Of a stretch of 34,230 bases of DNA, positions 27,030 through 34,230 are shown piece after piece. Below the pieces are notes generated by a model. The model made no database searches, had not been told where the DNA came from, and saw only the letters and a program-made list of their open reading frames with translations. The translations under genes and the position numbers were made by a program. This DNA is from Sideroxydans sp. (GTDB taxonomy: Bacteria; Pseudomonadota; Gammaproteobacteria; Burkholderiales; Gallionellaceae). The DNA lies in assembly GCA_013824485.1 (NCBI GenBank), contig PNNY01000008.1:1-34230 (forward strand), given 5' to 3'. Numbering within the stretch: the first letter of the stretch is position 1; each line of letters starts with the position of its first letter.

Positions 27030-27827
27030 ATGAATTCCACAGCACCTATCCCAGACGTACAGAGCAGTGCAGACACTCGTCATCTGGCGATCAACAAGGT
27101 CGGCATCAAGAGCATCCGTCACCCTGTCGTCGTCAAAGACAAGAGTGTCGGCGTGCAGCACACCGTCGCTACTTTCAATATGTACGTGCACTTGCCGCAC
27201 AACTTCAAAGGCACGCACATGTCGCGCTTCGTGCAGATATTGAACCAACACGGACGTGAGATATCAGTCGAATCGTTCGAGAGCATCCTGCGTGAGATGG
27301 TGGAGAAATTGGAAGCGCAATCGGGCTACATCGAGATGTCTTTCCCCTATTTCGTGAATAAGACTGCGCCAGTATCGGGTGTGCAAAGCTTGCTCGATTA
27401 TGACGTCACCTTCATCGGTGAGATCGTCGAAGGCCAATATCGCTTCACCATGAAAGTATTGATCCCTGTGACCAGCTTGTGCCCTTGCTCCAAAGAAATC
27501 TCCGAGCGCGGCGCGCACAACCAGCGTTCACACGTCACCCTGTCCGTGCGCACCAAGCGTGTGGTGTGGATCGAGGAATTGGTGCGTTACGCTGAAGAGC
27601 ATGCATCGAGCGAACTGTACGGTCTGTTGAAACGTCCAGATGAGAAGTTCGTCACCGAGCGTGCTTACGACAATCCTAAGTTCGTTGAAGACATGGTGCG
27701 TGATGTAGCCGCCGCACTGAATGCCGATGATCGTATCGAAGCATTCGTGGTCGAATCAGAGAACTTCGAATCGATCCACAATCATTCAGCCTATGCGTTG
27801 ATCGAGCGCGACAAGAGCAAGGAATAG
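27030..27827 (+). CDS. folE2: GTP cyclohydrolase FolE2 (type IB)
   Basis: 265-residue enzyme that converts GTP to 7,8-dihydroneopterin triphosphate, entry to folate (and queuosine) synthesis. FolE2 is unrelated in sequence to FolE and can use metals other than zinc. Family features are [12 protein letters not shown] near the start, and the CPCSKEIS segment with metal-binding/catalytic Cys151 and Cys153, followed by [19 protein letters not shown] near the C-terminus is also conserved. ATG 27030 is chosen because the frame upstream (from GTG 26973) crosses the promoter. The ribosome-binding site is weak (agaaag). No folE is visible in the window. Confidence 0.95.
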   Translation: MNSTAPIPDVQSSADTRHLAINKVGIKSIRHPVVVKDKSVGVQHTVATFNMYVHLPHNFKGTHMSRFVQILNQHGREISVESFESILREMVEKLEAQSGYIEMSFPYFVNKTAPVSGVQSLLDYDVTFIGEIVEGQYRFTMKVLIPVTSLCPCSKEISERGAHNQRSHVTLSVRTKRVVWIEELVRYAEEHASSELYGLLKRPDEKFVTERAYDNPKFVEDMVRDVAAALNADDRIEAFVVESENFESIHNHSAYALIERDKSKE

Positions 27828-27840
27828 GATTCAGGAATGT

Positions 27841-27875
27841 GGATTGAGTAAAAGCAGGGCGGCGTACCTCAATCC
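27841..27875. repeat. 8-bp inverted repeat upstream of htpG
   Basis: GGATTGAG (27841-27848) and CTCAATCC (27868-27875) form a perfect 8-base inverted repeat with a 19-base spacer, between folE2 and the htpG promoter. It could be a weak folE2 terminator or an operator; the T-content after it is modest. Confidence 0.4.
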
Positions 27876-27886
27876 TGTTTATCCCT

Positions 27887-27914
27887 CTTGAAAAATCCCT
27901 AGTCACCCTCAGAT
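27887..27914 (+). promoter_or_regulatory. Candidate sigma-32 heat-shock promoter of htpG
   Basis: CTTGAAA (27887-27893) matches the sigma-32 -35 consensus exactly. After a 12-base spacer, CCCTCAGAT (27906-27914) resembles the CCCCATNT -10. It lies 33 bases before the htpG start. Confidence 0.6.
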
Positions 27915-27946
27915 AGGCGGCACCGTATTTTTCAAGGAGCTACCCT

Positions 27947-29848
27947 ATGACAACGAGCACCACTGCCAGCCGCGAGACCCTAGGTTTCCAGACCGAAGTA
28001 AAACAGCTGCTACAGCTGATGATCCACTCGCTGTATTCCAACCGCGAGATATTTCTAAGAGAACTGATTTCCAACGCATCCGATGCCTGCGATAAGTTGC
28101 GCTTTGAGGCGCTGCACAACGCTGCGCTGTACGAGAACCAGTCCGACCTCAACATCCGTATCAGCTTCGACAAAGAAGCGCGTACGCTGACCATCAGTGA
28201 TAGCGGTATCGGCATGAGCCGCGACGAAGTGATCGCTAACCTCGGCACCATCGCCAAATCCGGCACCCGCGACTTCTTCACCAAACTTTCAGGCGACCAA
28301 CAAAAAGATGCCAACCTCATCGGTCAGTTCGGCGTGGGTTTCTATTCCGCATTCATCGTGGCGGATAAGGTCTCTGTGCTGACACGCCGTGCAGGCGAGA
28401 AGTCCGATCAAGGCGTGCGCTGGGAATCGGACGGTGGTGGTGAGTTCTCTATCGAGATGGTGGAGAAGGGAGCACGCGGCACTGAGATCACATTGCATCT
28501 GCGCGAAGGGCAGGACGATCTGCTGGCTGGTTACAAACTGCGCGAGATCATCAAGAAATATTCCAACCACATCGTGCAACCCATCCTGATGAACAAGGAA
28601 GAGTGGAAGGACGGTAAGTCCGAGACGCTGGCAGAAGACGAGACCGTCAATCAAGCCTCTGCTTTGTGGGCGCGTAGCAAGAACGACATCACCGAAGAAG
28701 AGTACAAAGAATTCTACAAACACGTCGGCCATGACTACGGCGATCCGCTGGCGTGGAGCCACGCGCGTGTCGAAGGTCGTCAGGAATACACACAACTGTT
28801 GTACATCCCTGCGCGTGCGCCGTTCGACCTGTATGACCGCCAAGCGCGTCACGGCATCAAACTGTATGTGCGTCGCGTGTTCATCATGGACGATGCCGAA
28901 CAGCTGATGCCGCAATACATGCGCTTCGTGCGCGGCGTGGTCGATTCTGCCGACCTGCCACTCAACGTCTCACGCGAAATTTTGCAAGAGTCGAAAGACA
29001 TCGAAGCGATCCGCAAAGGCTGTACTGGAAAAGTATTGGGCTTGCTGTCCGATCTGGCAGAGAACGACAAAGACAAATACGCCAAGTTCTGGGGCGAGTT
29101 CGGTGCGGTGTTGAAAGAAGGTGTGGCTGAAGATCGCGCCAACAAAGATAAGATCGCCGCCCTGTTGCGTTTCGCCACCACCAAGACAGACACCAACGAA
29201 GAGACCGTCTCGCTGAAGGAATACATCGCGCGCATGAAAGACGGGCAGGACAAGATCTATTACGTCACTGCCGATAGTTTCAACGCCGCCAAGAACAGCC
29301 CGCATCTGGAAGTGTTCCGCAAGAAGGGTATCGAAGTGCTGCTGCTGTCTGCGCGTGTAGATGAATGGCTGGTAAGCAGCCTGTTCGAGTTCGAAGGCAA
29401 GTCGCTGGTCTCCGTCGCCAAGGGCGGCCTCGATCTGGGCGCGTTACAAGACGAGGCCGAGAAACAAGAGCAGGCAAAACAGGCCGATGAATTCAAATCC
29501 CTCACCGACAAGATCAAGACCAGTCTGGGCGACAAGGTGAAAGAAGTGCGCATCACACATCGTCTCACCGACAGCCCAGCATGCTTGGTCGCGGACGAAC
29601 ACGACATGAGCGCCAACCTCGCGCGACTATTGAAATCAGCCGGACAGAAAGCGCCGAACTCGCAGCCCATCTTGGAGATCAATCCGACGCATCCCGTGGT
29701 GACGCGCCTGCAAGCCGAGAGCGCTCACTTCGACGACTGGACGGCCGTGTTGTTCGACCAAGCGATGTTGGCAGAAGGCGGGCAGTTGGATGATCCTGCT
29801 GGCTTCGTCAAACGCATCAACCAATTGATGTTGGAGATGGGCAAATGA
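27947..29848 (+). CDS. htpG: HtpG, bacterial Hsp90 chaperone
   Basis: 633-residue ATP-dependent chaperone, full length. The GHKL ATPase domain shows Glu39 and Asn43 ([13 protein letters not shown]), DSGIGM (85-90) and the glycine-rich lid/G-box [11 protein letters not shown] (126-136). The middle domain holds the gamma-phosphate-contact Arg in [11 protein letters not shown], and the C-terminal dimerisation domain ends near [12 protein letters not shown] 27947 is preceded by aaggag. The promoter upstream looks sigma-32-dependent, which fits heat-shock control. The stop overlaps the next gene by ATGA. Confidence 0.97.
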   Translation: MTTSTTASRETLGFQTEVKQLLQLMIHSLYSNREIFLRELISNASDACDKLRFEALHNAALYENQSDLNIRISFDKEARTLTISDSGIGMSRDEVIANLGTIAKSGTRDFFTKLSGDQQKDANLIGQFGVGFYSAFIVADKVSVLTRRAGEKSDQGVRWESDGGGEFSIEMVEKGARGTEITLHLREGQDDLLAGYKLREIIKKYSNHIVQPILMNKEEWKDGKSETLAEDETVNQASALWARSKNDITEEEYKEFYKHVGHDYGDPLAWSHARVEGRQEYTQLLYIPARAPFDLYDRQARHGIKLYVRRVFIMDDAEQLMPQYMRFVRGVVDSADLPLNVSREILQESKDIEAIRKGCTGKVLGLLSDLAENDKDKYAKFWGEFGAVLKEGVAEDRANKDKIAALLRFATTKTDTNEETVSLKEYIARMKDGQDKIYYVTADSFNAAKNSPHLEVFRKKGIEVLLLSARVDEWLVSSLFEFEGKSLVSVAKGGLDLGALQDEAEKQEQAKQADEFKSLTDKIKTSLGDKVKEVRITHRLTDSPACLVADEHDMSANLARLLKSAGQKAPNSQPILEINPTHPVVTRLQAESAHFDDWTAVLFDQAMLAEGGQLDDPAGFVKRINQLMLEMGK

Positions 29849-30558
29849 AATTGAAGCCGGTGGCCATCTTTCGACATGCAGAGACAGAAGGCCCCGGCTA
29901 CTTCGCCTTGTTCCTGAACCAACACGCCATCCCTTGGCAGATGATCCACATCGACCAAGGCGATGCAGTACCTGCAGACGCTAGCCAGTTTTCCGGATTG
30001 GTGTTCATGGGCGGGCCGATGAGTGTGAATGACGCCCTGCCGTGGATTCCGCAAGTGCTGGCACTGATTCGTGATGCACATGCCAAGGACATTCCATTAC
30101 TCGGTCACTGTCTCGGTGGGCAACTCATCTCCAAAGCGCTGGGTGGTGTGGTGAGCAAAAATCCCGTGAAGGAGATCGGTTGGGGCTTGGTCAGCGTCGC
30201 AGATAACGACATCGCACGTCAGTGGTTCGGCGATATCAGATCCTTCGATTCATTTCACTGGCATGGCGAGACCTTCTCCTTGCCTCAAGGCGCGGTACAT
30301 CTTCTGTCCAGCGCACACTGCGCGAACCAAGCCTACGCCATTGGTAAGCATCTCGCGCTGCAATGCCATGTCGAGATGACAGAGCCGATGATCCGCGATT
30401 GGTGTGAGGTCGGCGCGGACGAGGTCGCTGCTGCGAGTGGCAGCCTTGCCGTACAGTCTGCGGAAGTCATGCAACAGCAGATGCATGACAAGTTGCCTCC
30501 GCTCCATCACGTTGCCGAACATCTATATCGTCATTGGCTGCGCGGCATCGCACACTAG
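29845..30558 (+). CDS. Class I glutamine amidotransferase-like protein
   Basis: 237-residue cytoplasmic protein of the GMP-synthase-like class I glutamine amidotransferase family (PuuD/GuaA fold). The nucleophile elbow GHCLGGQ contains Cys89, and [11 protein letters not shown] (137-147) is the hallmark of this stand-alone subfamily. His and Glu of a triad may be His175 and Glu177 in CHVEMTE. It has no synthetase domain, so the acceptor is unknown; relatives are annotated as GMP synthase-like or gamma-glutamyl hydrolases. The ATG overlaps the htpG stop, so it may rise with heat shock (inference). Confidence 0.88.
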   Translation: MKLKPVAIFRHAETEGPGYFALFLNQHAIPWQMIHIDQGDAVPADASQFSGLVFMGGPMSVNDALPWIPQVLALIRDAHAKDIPLLGHCLGGQLISKALGGVVSKNPVKEIGWGLVSVADNDIARQWFGDIRSFDSFHWHGETFSLPQGAVHLLSSAHCANQAYAIGKHLALQCHVEMTEPMIRDWCEVGADEVAAASGSLAVQSAEVMQQQMHDKLPPLHHVAEHLYRHWLRGIAH

Positions 30559-30582
30559 CCCTCTTCTGGGTACTTGGTCTAA

Positions 30583-30632
30583 TTGCGGTCAAAATTCCTG
30601 AGCGTAGAATCTCGCGACCTGTAGAGGGGTCG
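30583..30632 (+). promoter_or_regulatory. Putative promoter and leader hairpin of the psiF-like gene
   Basis: TTGCGG (30583-30588), a 16-base spacer and TAGAAT (30605-30610). Just downstream, CGACC (30615-30619) pairs with GGTCG (30628-30632), giving a small hairpin near the expected 5' end of the transcript. Confidence 0.5.
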
Positions 30633-30666
30633 TGCAGGCAACTTGTTACATATCAAGGAGATTCAT

Positions 30667-30969
30667 ATGAAGAAATTGATAGCTCTGGTCAGTTTGGGAA
30701 TCGCACTTTCAGTATCTGCAACTGCATTCGCAGGAGAACAACAAAACAAGATGAAGACTTGCAATGCCGATGCTAAAAAGCAGGCATTGAAAGGGGATGA
30801 ACGTAAAGCCTTTATGAAGGAGTGTCTGAAGAAAGATGCCGCCTTGGATACAGCAGCAGCTCCATCTTCGCAGCAGAACAAGATGAAGACTTGCAATGCG
30901 GATGCAAAGACCAAGGCGCTGAAAGGCCAAGAACGCAAGGACTTCATGAAGTCTTGTTTGAGCGCATAA
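30667..30969 (+). CDS. PsiF-repeat secreted protein
   Basis: 100-residue exported protein. It has a clear Sec signal peptide (MKKLIALVSLGIALSVSATAFA). The mature part consists of two near-identical PsiF repeats, each of the form QQNKMKTCNADAK...ALKG.ERK.FMK.CL with two cysteines, joined by a short Ala/Asp/Pro/Ser linker. PsiF in E. coli is a phosphate-starvation-induced periplasmic protein of unknown function; I have no evidence of a Pho box here. ATG 30667 is preceded by a perfect aaggag, and this start gives the signal peptide; an upstream in-frame start at 30643 is unlikely. A rho-independent terminator follows, so it is monocistronic. Confidence 0.9.
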   Translation: MKKLIALVSLGIALSVSATAFAGEQQNKMKTCNADAKKQALKGDERKAFMKECLKKDAALDTAAAPSSQQNKMKTCNADAKTKALKGQERKDFMKSCLSA

Positions 30970-30992
30970 GCGGGTAAAGATGCAGTACGAAG

Positions 30993-31015
30993 AACGCGCC
31001 GCAAGGCGCGTTTTT
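30993..31015 (+). terminator. Rho-independent terminator of the psiF-like gene
   Basis: Stem aacgcgcc/ggcgcgtt with a gcaa tetraloop, followed by a T-run (31011-31015). Confidence 0.9.
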
Positions 31016-31017
31016 CA

Positions 31018-31048
31018 TTGGGGGAAGAGAAAGACTGGCGTGTACAAT
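31018..31048 (+). promoter_or_regulatory. Weak candidate promoter for the ferredoxin gene
   Basis: TACAAT (31043-31048) is a good -10; the nearest -35-like TTGGGG (31018-31023) is 19 bases upstream and weak. A short inverted repeat ATTCG-ACT-CGAAT lies just downstream. Confidence 0.35.
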
Positions 31049-31082
31049 TCGACTCGAATAGTTGATAGATCGTGAGTGCAGA

Positions 31083-31406
31083 ATGACCTTCGTAGTGAGC
31101 GAGAATTGCATCAAATGCAAATACACCGACTGTGTCGAAGTGTGTCCGGTGGATTGTTTTCGCGAAGGGCCGAATTTCCTCGTCATCGATCCCGATGAAT
31201 GCATAGATTGTTCCCTCTGTGTCCCAGAATGCCCAGCCAATGCCATCTATGCTGCCGACGATGTGCCCGAGGCAGAGAGGCAGTTCATCGCCATCAATGC
31301 CGAGTTGGCGAAGCAGTGGAAGACCATCACCCAAAAGATAGACGCGCCAGCCGATGCGGATGAGTGGCGTGAAGTCAAAGCAAAGATACATCTGCTTGAG
31401 CGGTGA
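31083..31406 (+). CDS. fdxA: 7Fe ferredoxin (FdxA type)
   Basis: 107-residue ferredoxin with two cluster-binding motifs near the N-terminus. [18 protein letters not shown] fits the [3Fe-4S]-type site of Azotobacter FdI-like proteins (a CxxxxxxC gap replaces one cysteine of the standard site), and [12 protein letters not shown] is a canonical [4Fe-4S] motif. The acidic C-terminal tail (about 60-107) with [18 protein letters not shown] is typical of FdxA. ATG 31083 is chosen for the [12 protein letters not shown] start; an upstream TTG at 31062 is unlikely. The ribosome-binding site is poor. It overlaps the AddB-like gene by GTGA. Confidence 0.93.
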   Translation: MTFVVSENCIKCKYTDCVEVCPVDCFREGPNFLVIDPDECIDCSLCVPECPANAIYAADDVPEAERQFIAINAELAKQWKTITQKIDAPADADEWREVKAKIHLLER

Positions 31407-34066
31407 GTATCTCAACGAAATATTTTGATGCTGTCGCGCGGCGTATCCTTGCCGCGCATCCCGCGCCCGATCTGTGCGGCATCACCATCCTGTTGCCCAA
31501 CTTTCATGCGGCGCAACCGCTGGCGCAGGCGCTGATGCGCAACCACACATCAAGTCGGTTTCAATACGAAGGCGAGACAAGGCGGCAACGAGCGAGCGAC
31601 GCAGACAGTACAAGTAGTACGGCTAGGAGCGAGCGAGGAAGCCAACGCAGTATCGCCGATGCAGTGGAAGCGATATTGTTGCCGCAGATGGTCACGCTCA
31701 ATCAATGGGCGCAGACCATCGCGCTTGATGCGCCCATCGTCACCGATAGCCAACGCAGCGCATTGCTTTACGATGAGTTGAAGCACAGGCAATGGTTCGA
31801 TAACGCCGACCTGTGGAGCATGACGCAAGAGCTGCTCAAACTGTTCGACGAGCTCACCCATGCGATGGATGCCTTGCCTGACGATGAAGCTGCATTCATC
31901 GCGGCCGTGGAGCGCGCCTACCAAGCGCGGCAGAACATCACGTTGCAACTCGAAGCGCGCTTGGTGTTCGAGCTATGGCGCGCCATGCAAGCGGGGCAGG
32001 AGTTGGATGCGGCGCGCGCCTATCAGCAACGCTTGGCAAAACTGGCGGCACAAGCGCAGTCGCCACTGTATGTGTTGATGGCCTCTGAATGGGAGGCGGT
32101 AGAGAAACGCTTCCTCCAAGAATATGAACAGCGTGCGATGGTGAAGGTGTTCGATCTGCGCGAGATGGATGCGCAGCCTTCGGCACCACGTTTCTTCGCT
32201 GCAACCTCCCTCGAACAAGAAGCTCATGCTGCTGCCATGCAAGTGCGGCTGTGGTTGCAACAAGGCAAACGCGACATCGCCGTCGTGGCGCAAGACCGAG
32301 TGGCGGCACGGCGCATGCGTGCCTTGCTGGAGCGCGCCGAAGTGTTGGTGGCAGACGAGACGGGATGGACCTTCGCCACGCTCTCCGTCAGCACGGTGTT
32401 GGATCGTTGGCTCACCGCCTTGCAGAGCGATTTCTACCATCACGACTTGCTCGATCTACTCAAATCGCCATTCATCTTTGCCGATATGACTGCTGGCGAA
32501 CGGAAGTCTGCCGTGTATGAGTTGGAGAAACTGCTACGCAAGCATGGTGTGGTTTCTGATCTAGAGAAGTTCATCGATCTCGTGCCGCATGAGGTGGCTT
32601 TGCATGTGCCACTGGCGCGCTTGCGGCAGGCTGCCGCATTGTTGGATCAAAGCAAGAAACGCACACTCACCGAATGGCTCGCCGCTCTGCGCGAGAGTCT
32701 GAACGTATTGAGCATAGCCAAAGGTTTGCAACAAGACGATGCAGGTCAACAGTTGTTGAGTGCCTTGGAGACTTGGCAGCAAGAGTTGGCGAACGATGCT
32801 GGGCGTTACGCTTTTCATGAATGGCGACGCTGGTTGGCGCAGCAACTGGATGTGCAGACCTATCGCGACAGCAGCATCGATAGCCCTGTGCGTTTCACTC
32901 ATTTGGCCGCGACGCGTTGGCGGGCCTTCGATGCGGTGATCTTGCTAGGTTGCGACGCGGAACATCTGCCAAGTTCTGGTGATGGTGGCCGCTGGTTCAA
33001 TGACGCAGTGCGCTCGGTGTTGAATCTGCCCACACGTGCCACCCATGCCGCGCGGCAACGTGCCGACCTGATGGCCTTGCTGGCGCTGAACGACACCGTC
33101 CTAGTCACGTGGCAGAAAGACAAGAGTGGCGAAGCGCGTCTGTTGAGTCCTTTCTTGCAGATGCTGCGCGATGACTATGAGCAAGTGCATGGAGACGACC
33201 TCGCCGAGACTGAGCTGCTTTCCTATCTAACGGCCGAAGATGTTCGACACGTCTCGCTACCCCCATCAGCGCAACCTGTACCAAGTGTGGCGACAGATTC
33301 TGTGCCTATCAGCGTTTCCATCAGCGGCTACAACTCGTTGGTCGCCTGCCCCTATCAATTCTATGCGCGTCACATCTTGAGATTGAATGAACTCGACGAG
33401 GTGCAAGAAACCATCGAGAAGAGCGATTACGGCGAGCGCGTGCATGAAGTGTTGCAACGCTTCCATGAGTCTTATCCGCAGGTGAGCGGACAAGACTCGG
33501 CAAAGATGGAAGCCGCCTTGCGCGACATCAGCGAGCAGGTTTTCGCCGATCTGTTGGCGCAGGACTTCGCCGCGCGTGCATGGTTAGCGCGCTGGTATAA
33601 ATCATTGCCAGCCTATCTGGAATGGCAGCAAGAAGGCGAAGCCGAGGGCTGGCGCTATGCCGAAGCCGAGACGAAATTCGATTGGCCGCTGGAAGGCGTG
33701 AACCTGCGCGGACGTATCGACCGCTTGGATGTGCGTGGCGATGAGAAGCGTGTACTCGACTACAAGACGCAGAGCGACATCGTGCTACGCAACAAACTCA
33801 AAGAGCCGGGTGAAGACGTACAACTTGCCTGCTATGCCTACGCACACGAGGCAGCGGATGTCGCCTTCGTCAGCATCGATAGTGGCAAGGTGAAGTCGGT
33901 CGCGCCAAAAGAAGATGCATCGCAACTTGCGCAGCTCAATGTCGAGCGCCTAGAACAGGTGATGGGCGCGCTGCGTGACGGAGCAGGGTTGCCTGCGAAC
34001 GGCATCGATGCGGTGTGCGGCTATTGTGAAATTAGAGGCGTATGCCGGAAAGGGGAATGGACATGA
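31403..34066 (+). CDS. AddB-like PD-(D/E)XK exonuclease with Fe-S staple
   Basis: 887-residue protein of the AddB/RexB-like 'PD-(D/E)XK nuclease family', partner of an AddA-like helicase in double-strand-break end resection. The N-terminal helicase-like part lacks a Walker A motif. The C-terminal nuclease has GRIDRLD (Asp773) and VLDYKT (Asp786, Lys788). Cys649 (ACPYQFY) plus Cys872, Cys875 and Cys881 ([10 protein letters not shown]) match the four-cysteine Fe-S staple of AddB-type nucleases. The start is GTG 31403, overlapping fdxA; ATGA couples it to the next gene. Residues ~47-85 form a Ser/Arg/Glu/Asp-rich segment out of keeping with the rest and encoded by a repeat-like insertion (see repeat). 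The frame stays open, so the protein is probably still made. Confidence 0.88.
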   Translation: MSISTKYFDAVARRILAAHPAPDLCGITILLPNFHAAQPLAQALMRNHTSSRFQYEGETRRQRASDADSTSSTARSERGSQRSIADAVEAILLPQMVTLNQWAQTIALDAPIVTDSQRSALLYDELKHRQWFDNADLWSMTQELLKLFDELTHAMDALPDDEAAFIAAVERAYQARQNITLQLEARLVFELWRAMQAGQELDAARAYQQRLAKLAAQAQSPLYVLMASEWEAVEKRFLQEYEQRAMVKVFDLREMDAQPSAPRFFAATSLEQEAHAAAMQVRLWLQQGKRDIAVVAQDRVAARRMRALLERAEVLVADETGWTFATLSVSTVLDRWLTALQSDFYHHDLLDLLKSPFIFADMTAGERKSAVYELEKLLRKHGVVSDLEKFIDLVPHEVALHVPLARLRQAAALLDQSKKRTLTEWLAALRESLNVLSIAKGLQQDDAGQQLLSALETWQQELANDAGRYAFHEWRRWLAQQLDVQTYRDSSIDSPVRFTHLAATRWRAFDAVILLGCDAEHLPSSGDGGRWFNDAVRSVLNLPTRATHAARQRADLMALLALNDTVLVTWQKDKSGEARLLSPFLQMLRDDYEQVHGDDLAETELLSYLTAEDVRHVSLPPSAQPVPSVATDSVPISVSISGYNSLVACPYQFYARHILRLNELDEVQETIEKSDYGERVHEVLQRFHESYPQVSGQDSAKMEAALRDISEQVFADLLAQDFAARAWLARWYKSLPAYLEWQQEGEAEGWRYAEAETKFDWPLEGVNLRGRIDRLDVRGDEKRVLDYKTQSDIVLRNKLKEPGEDVQLACYAYAHEAADVAFVSIDSGKVKSVAPKEDASQLAQLNVERLEQVMGALRDGAGLPANGIDAVCGYCEIRGVCRKGEWT
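31556..31653. repeat. Repeat-like element inserted in frame in the AddB-like gene
   Basis: A ~100-base segment whose composition differs from the flanking coding DNA. It contains two direct copies of GAGCGAGCGA (31590-31599 and 31626-31635 approx.) either side of a core CAGACAGTACAAGTAGTACGG, with a small GTAC-aagta-GTAC hairpin and GGCT...AGCC pairing. From memory, the core resembles a dispersed Neisseria repeat (reverse strand reads GCCGTACTACTTGTACTGTC). It is translated as a low-complexity Ser/Arg/Glu stretch, residues ~52-84. Exact ends are uncertain. No other copy was seen in the window. Confidence 0.6.
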
Positions 34067-34230
34067 GCGTCGCCCTCGACCCTCGCCGCAGCGTCGTCGT
34101 CGAAGCCTGTGCGGGCAGCGGCAAGACTTGGTTGCTGGTGTCGCGCATCGTGCGTCTGTTGCTGGATGGCGCACAGCCTTCACAGATACTCGCCATCACT
34201 TTCACCCGCAAAGCTGCGCAAGAGATGCAA
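34063..34230 (+). CDS. AddA-like UvrD/REP helicase-nuclease, N-terminal part
   Basis: Partial gene cut by the window end; 56 codons are visible. [20 protein letters not shown] includes the start of Walker A ([11 protein letters not shown], residues ~15-25), and [11 protein letters not shown] matches superfamily 1A helicase motif Ia. Both are typical of the AddA/RecB/UvrD group. Together with the preceding AddB-like gene (ATGA overlap) it forms an AddAB-type end-resection pair. Whether it has the C-terminal AddA nuclease domain cannot be seen. Confidence 0.9.
   Translation, partial: MSVALDPRRSVVVEACAGSGKTWLLVSRIVRLLLDGAQPSQILAITFTRKAAQEMQ

Noticed and set aside
27841-27885. Inverted repeat after folE2 considered as a strong terminator
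   Set aside because: The stem is short for its 19-base loop and no proper T-run follows; listed only as an inverted repeat.
28289-28915. 208-codon open frame on the - strand inside htpG
   Set aside because: Antisense shadow of htpG; composition follows the codons of the opposite strand.
31588-31640. Direct GAGCGAGCGA repeats considered as a CRISPR-like or tandem array
   Set aside because: Only two copies, inside an open frame, with no regular spacer series; better explained as internal structure of an inserted repeat element.

Overview
The window reads as a chromosomal stretch from a betaproteobacterium. The best fit is a Nitrosomonadales/Gallionellaceae-type genome, inferred from gene order (mlaFEDCB-murA-hisG-hisD and Rieske/xseB-ispA-dxs-folE2), a short-form HisG, and the style of the proteins. 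Almost every base is coding; genes are packed in long runs with ATGA, GTGA or TGATG overlaps. No rRNA, tRNA, CRISPR array, transposase or phage gene was seen.

Region 1 (1-913, + strand): a YpfJ-type neutral zinc metallopeptidase, convergent with the next block. Region 2 (916-14687, - strand): a compact MSHA-type pilus / type II secretion-like block. In transcription order it holds a sigma-54 response regulator (PrsR-like), MshM (ExeA-type ATPase with SPOR-like C-terminus), secretin MshL, TPR protein MshN, assembly ATPase MshE, platform protein MshG, then MshI (PilM/PilN-like), MshJ (PilO-like), MshK-like, and two unusual pseudopilin-like proteins. Neither a major-pilin series nor a prepilin peptidase is present. 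The two pseudopilins share a cysteine-containing module (LPCP ... SSC ... PWKTLG). This is the best candidate for an incompletely described system in the window.

Region 3 (14767-20977, + strand): the MlaFEDCB retrograde phospholipid transport genes, then murA, hisG and hisD. Region 4 (21055-21470, + strand): ribosomal proteins L28 and L33 followed by a strong bidirectional terminator. Region 5 (21543-23859, - strand): a SpoIIAA-like protein, an EamA-type transporter and a Rieske non-heme iron oxygenase. Region 6 (23994-27827, + strand): xseB-ispA-dxs, then folE2 from its own promoter.

Region 7 (27947-30558, + strand): htpG behind a sigma-32-like promoter, with an overlapping class I glutamine amidotransferase. 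Region 8 (30667-34230, + strand): a two-repeat PsiF-family secreted protein, a 7Fe ferredoxin, an AddB-like Fe-S PD-(D/E)XK nuclease, and the first 56 codons of an AddA-like UvrD helicase. The AddB-like gene carries an in-frame ~100-bp insertion that looks like a dispersed palindromic repeat of the kind I recall from Neisseria intergenic DNA; this is the other observation most worth following up. Several promoters share a -10 element followed by a GC-rich discriminator.
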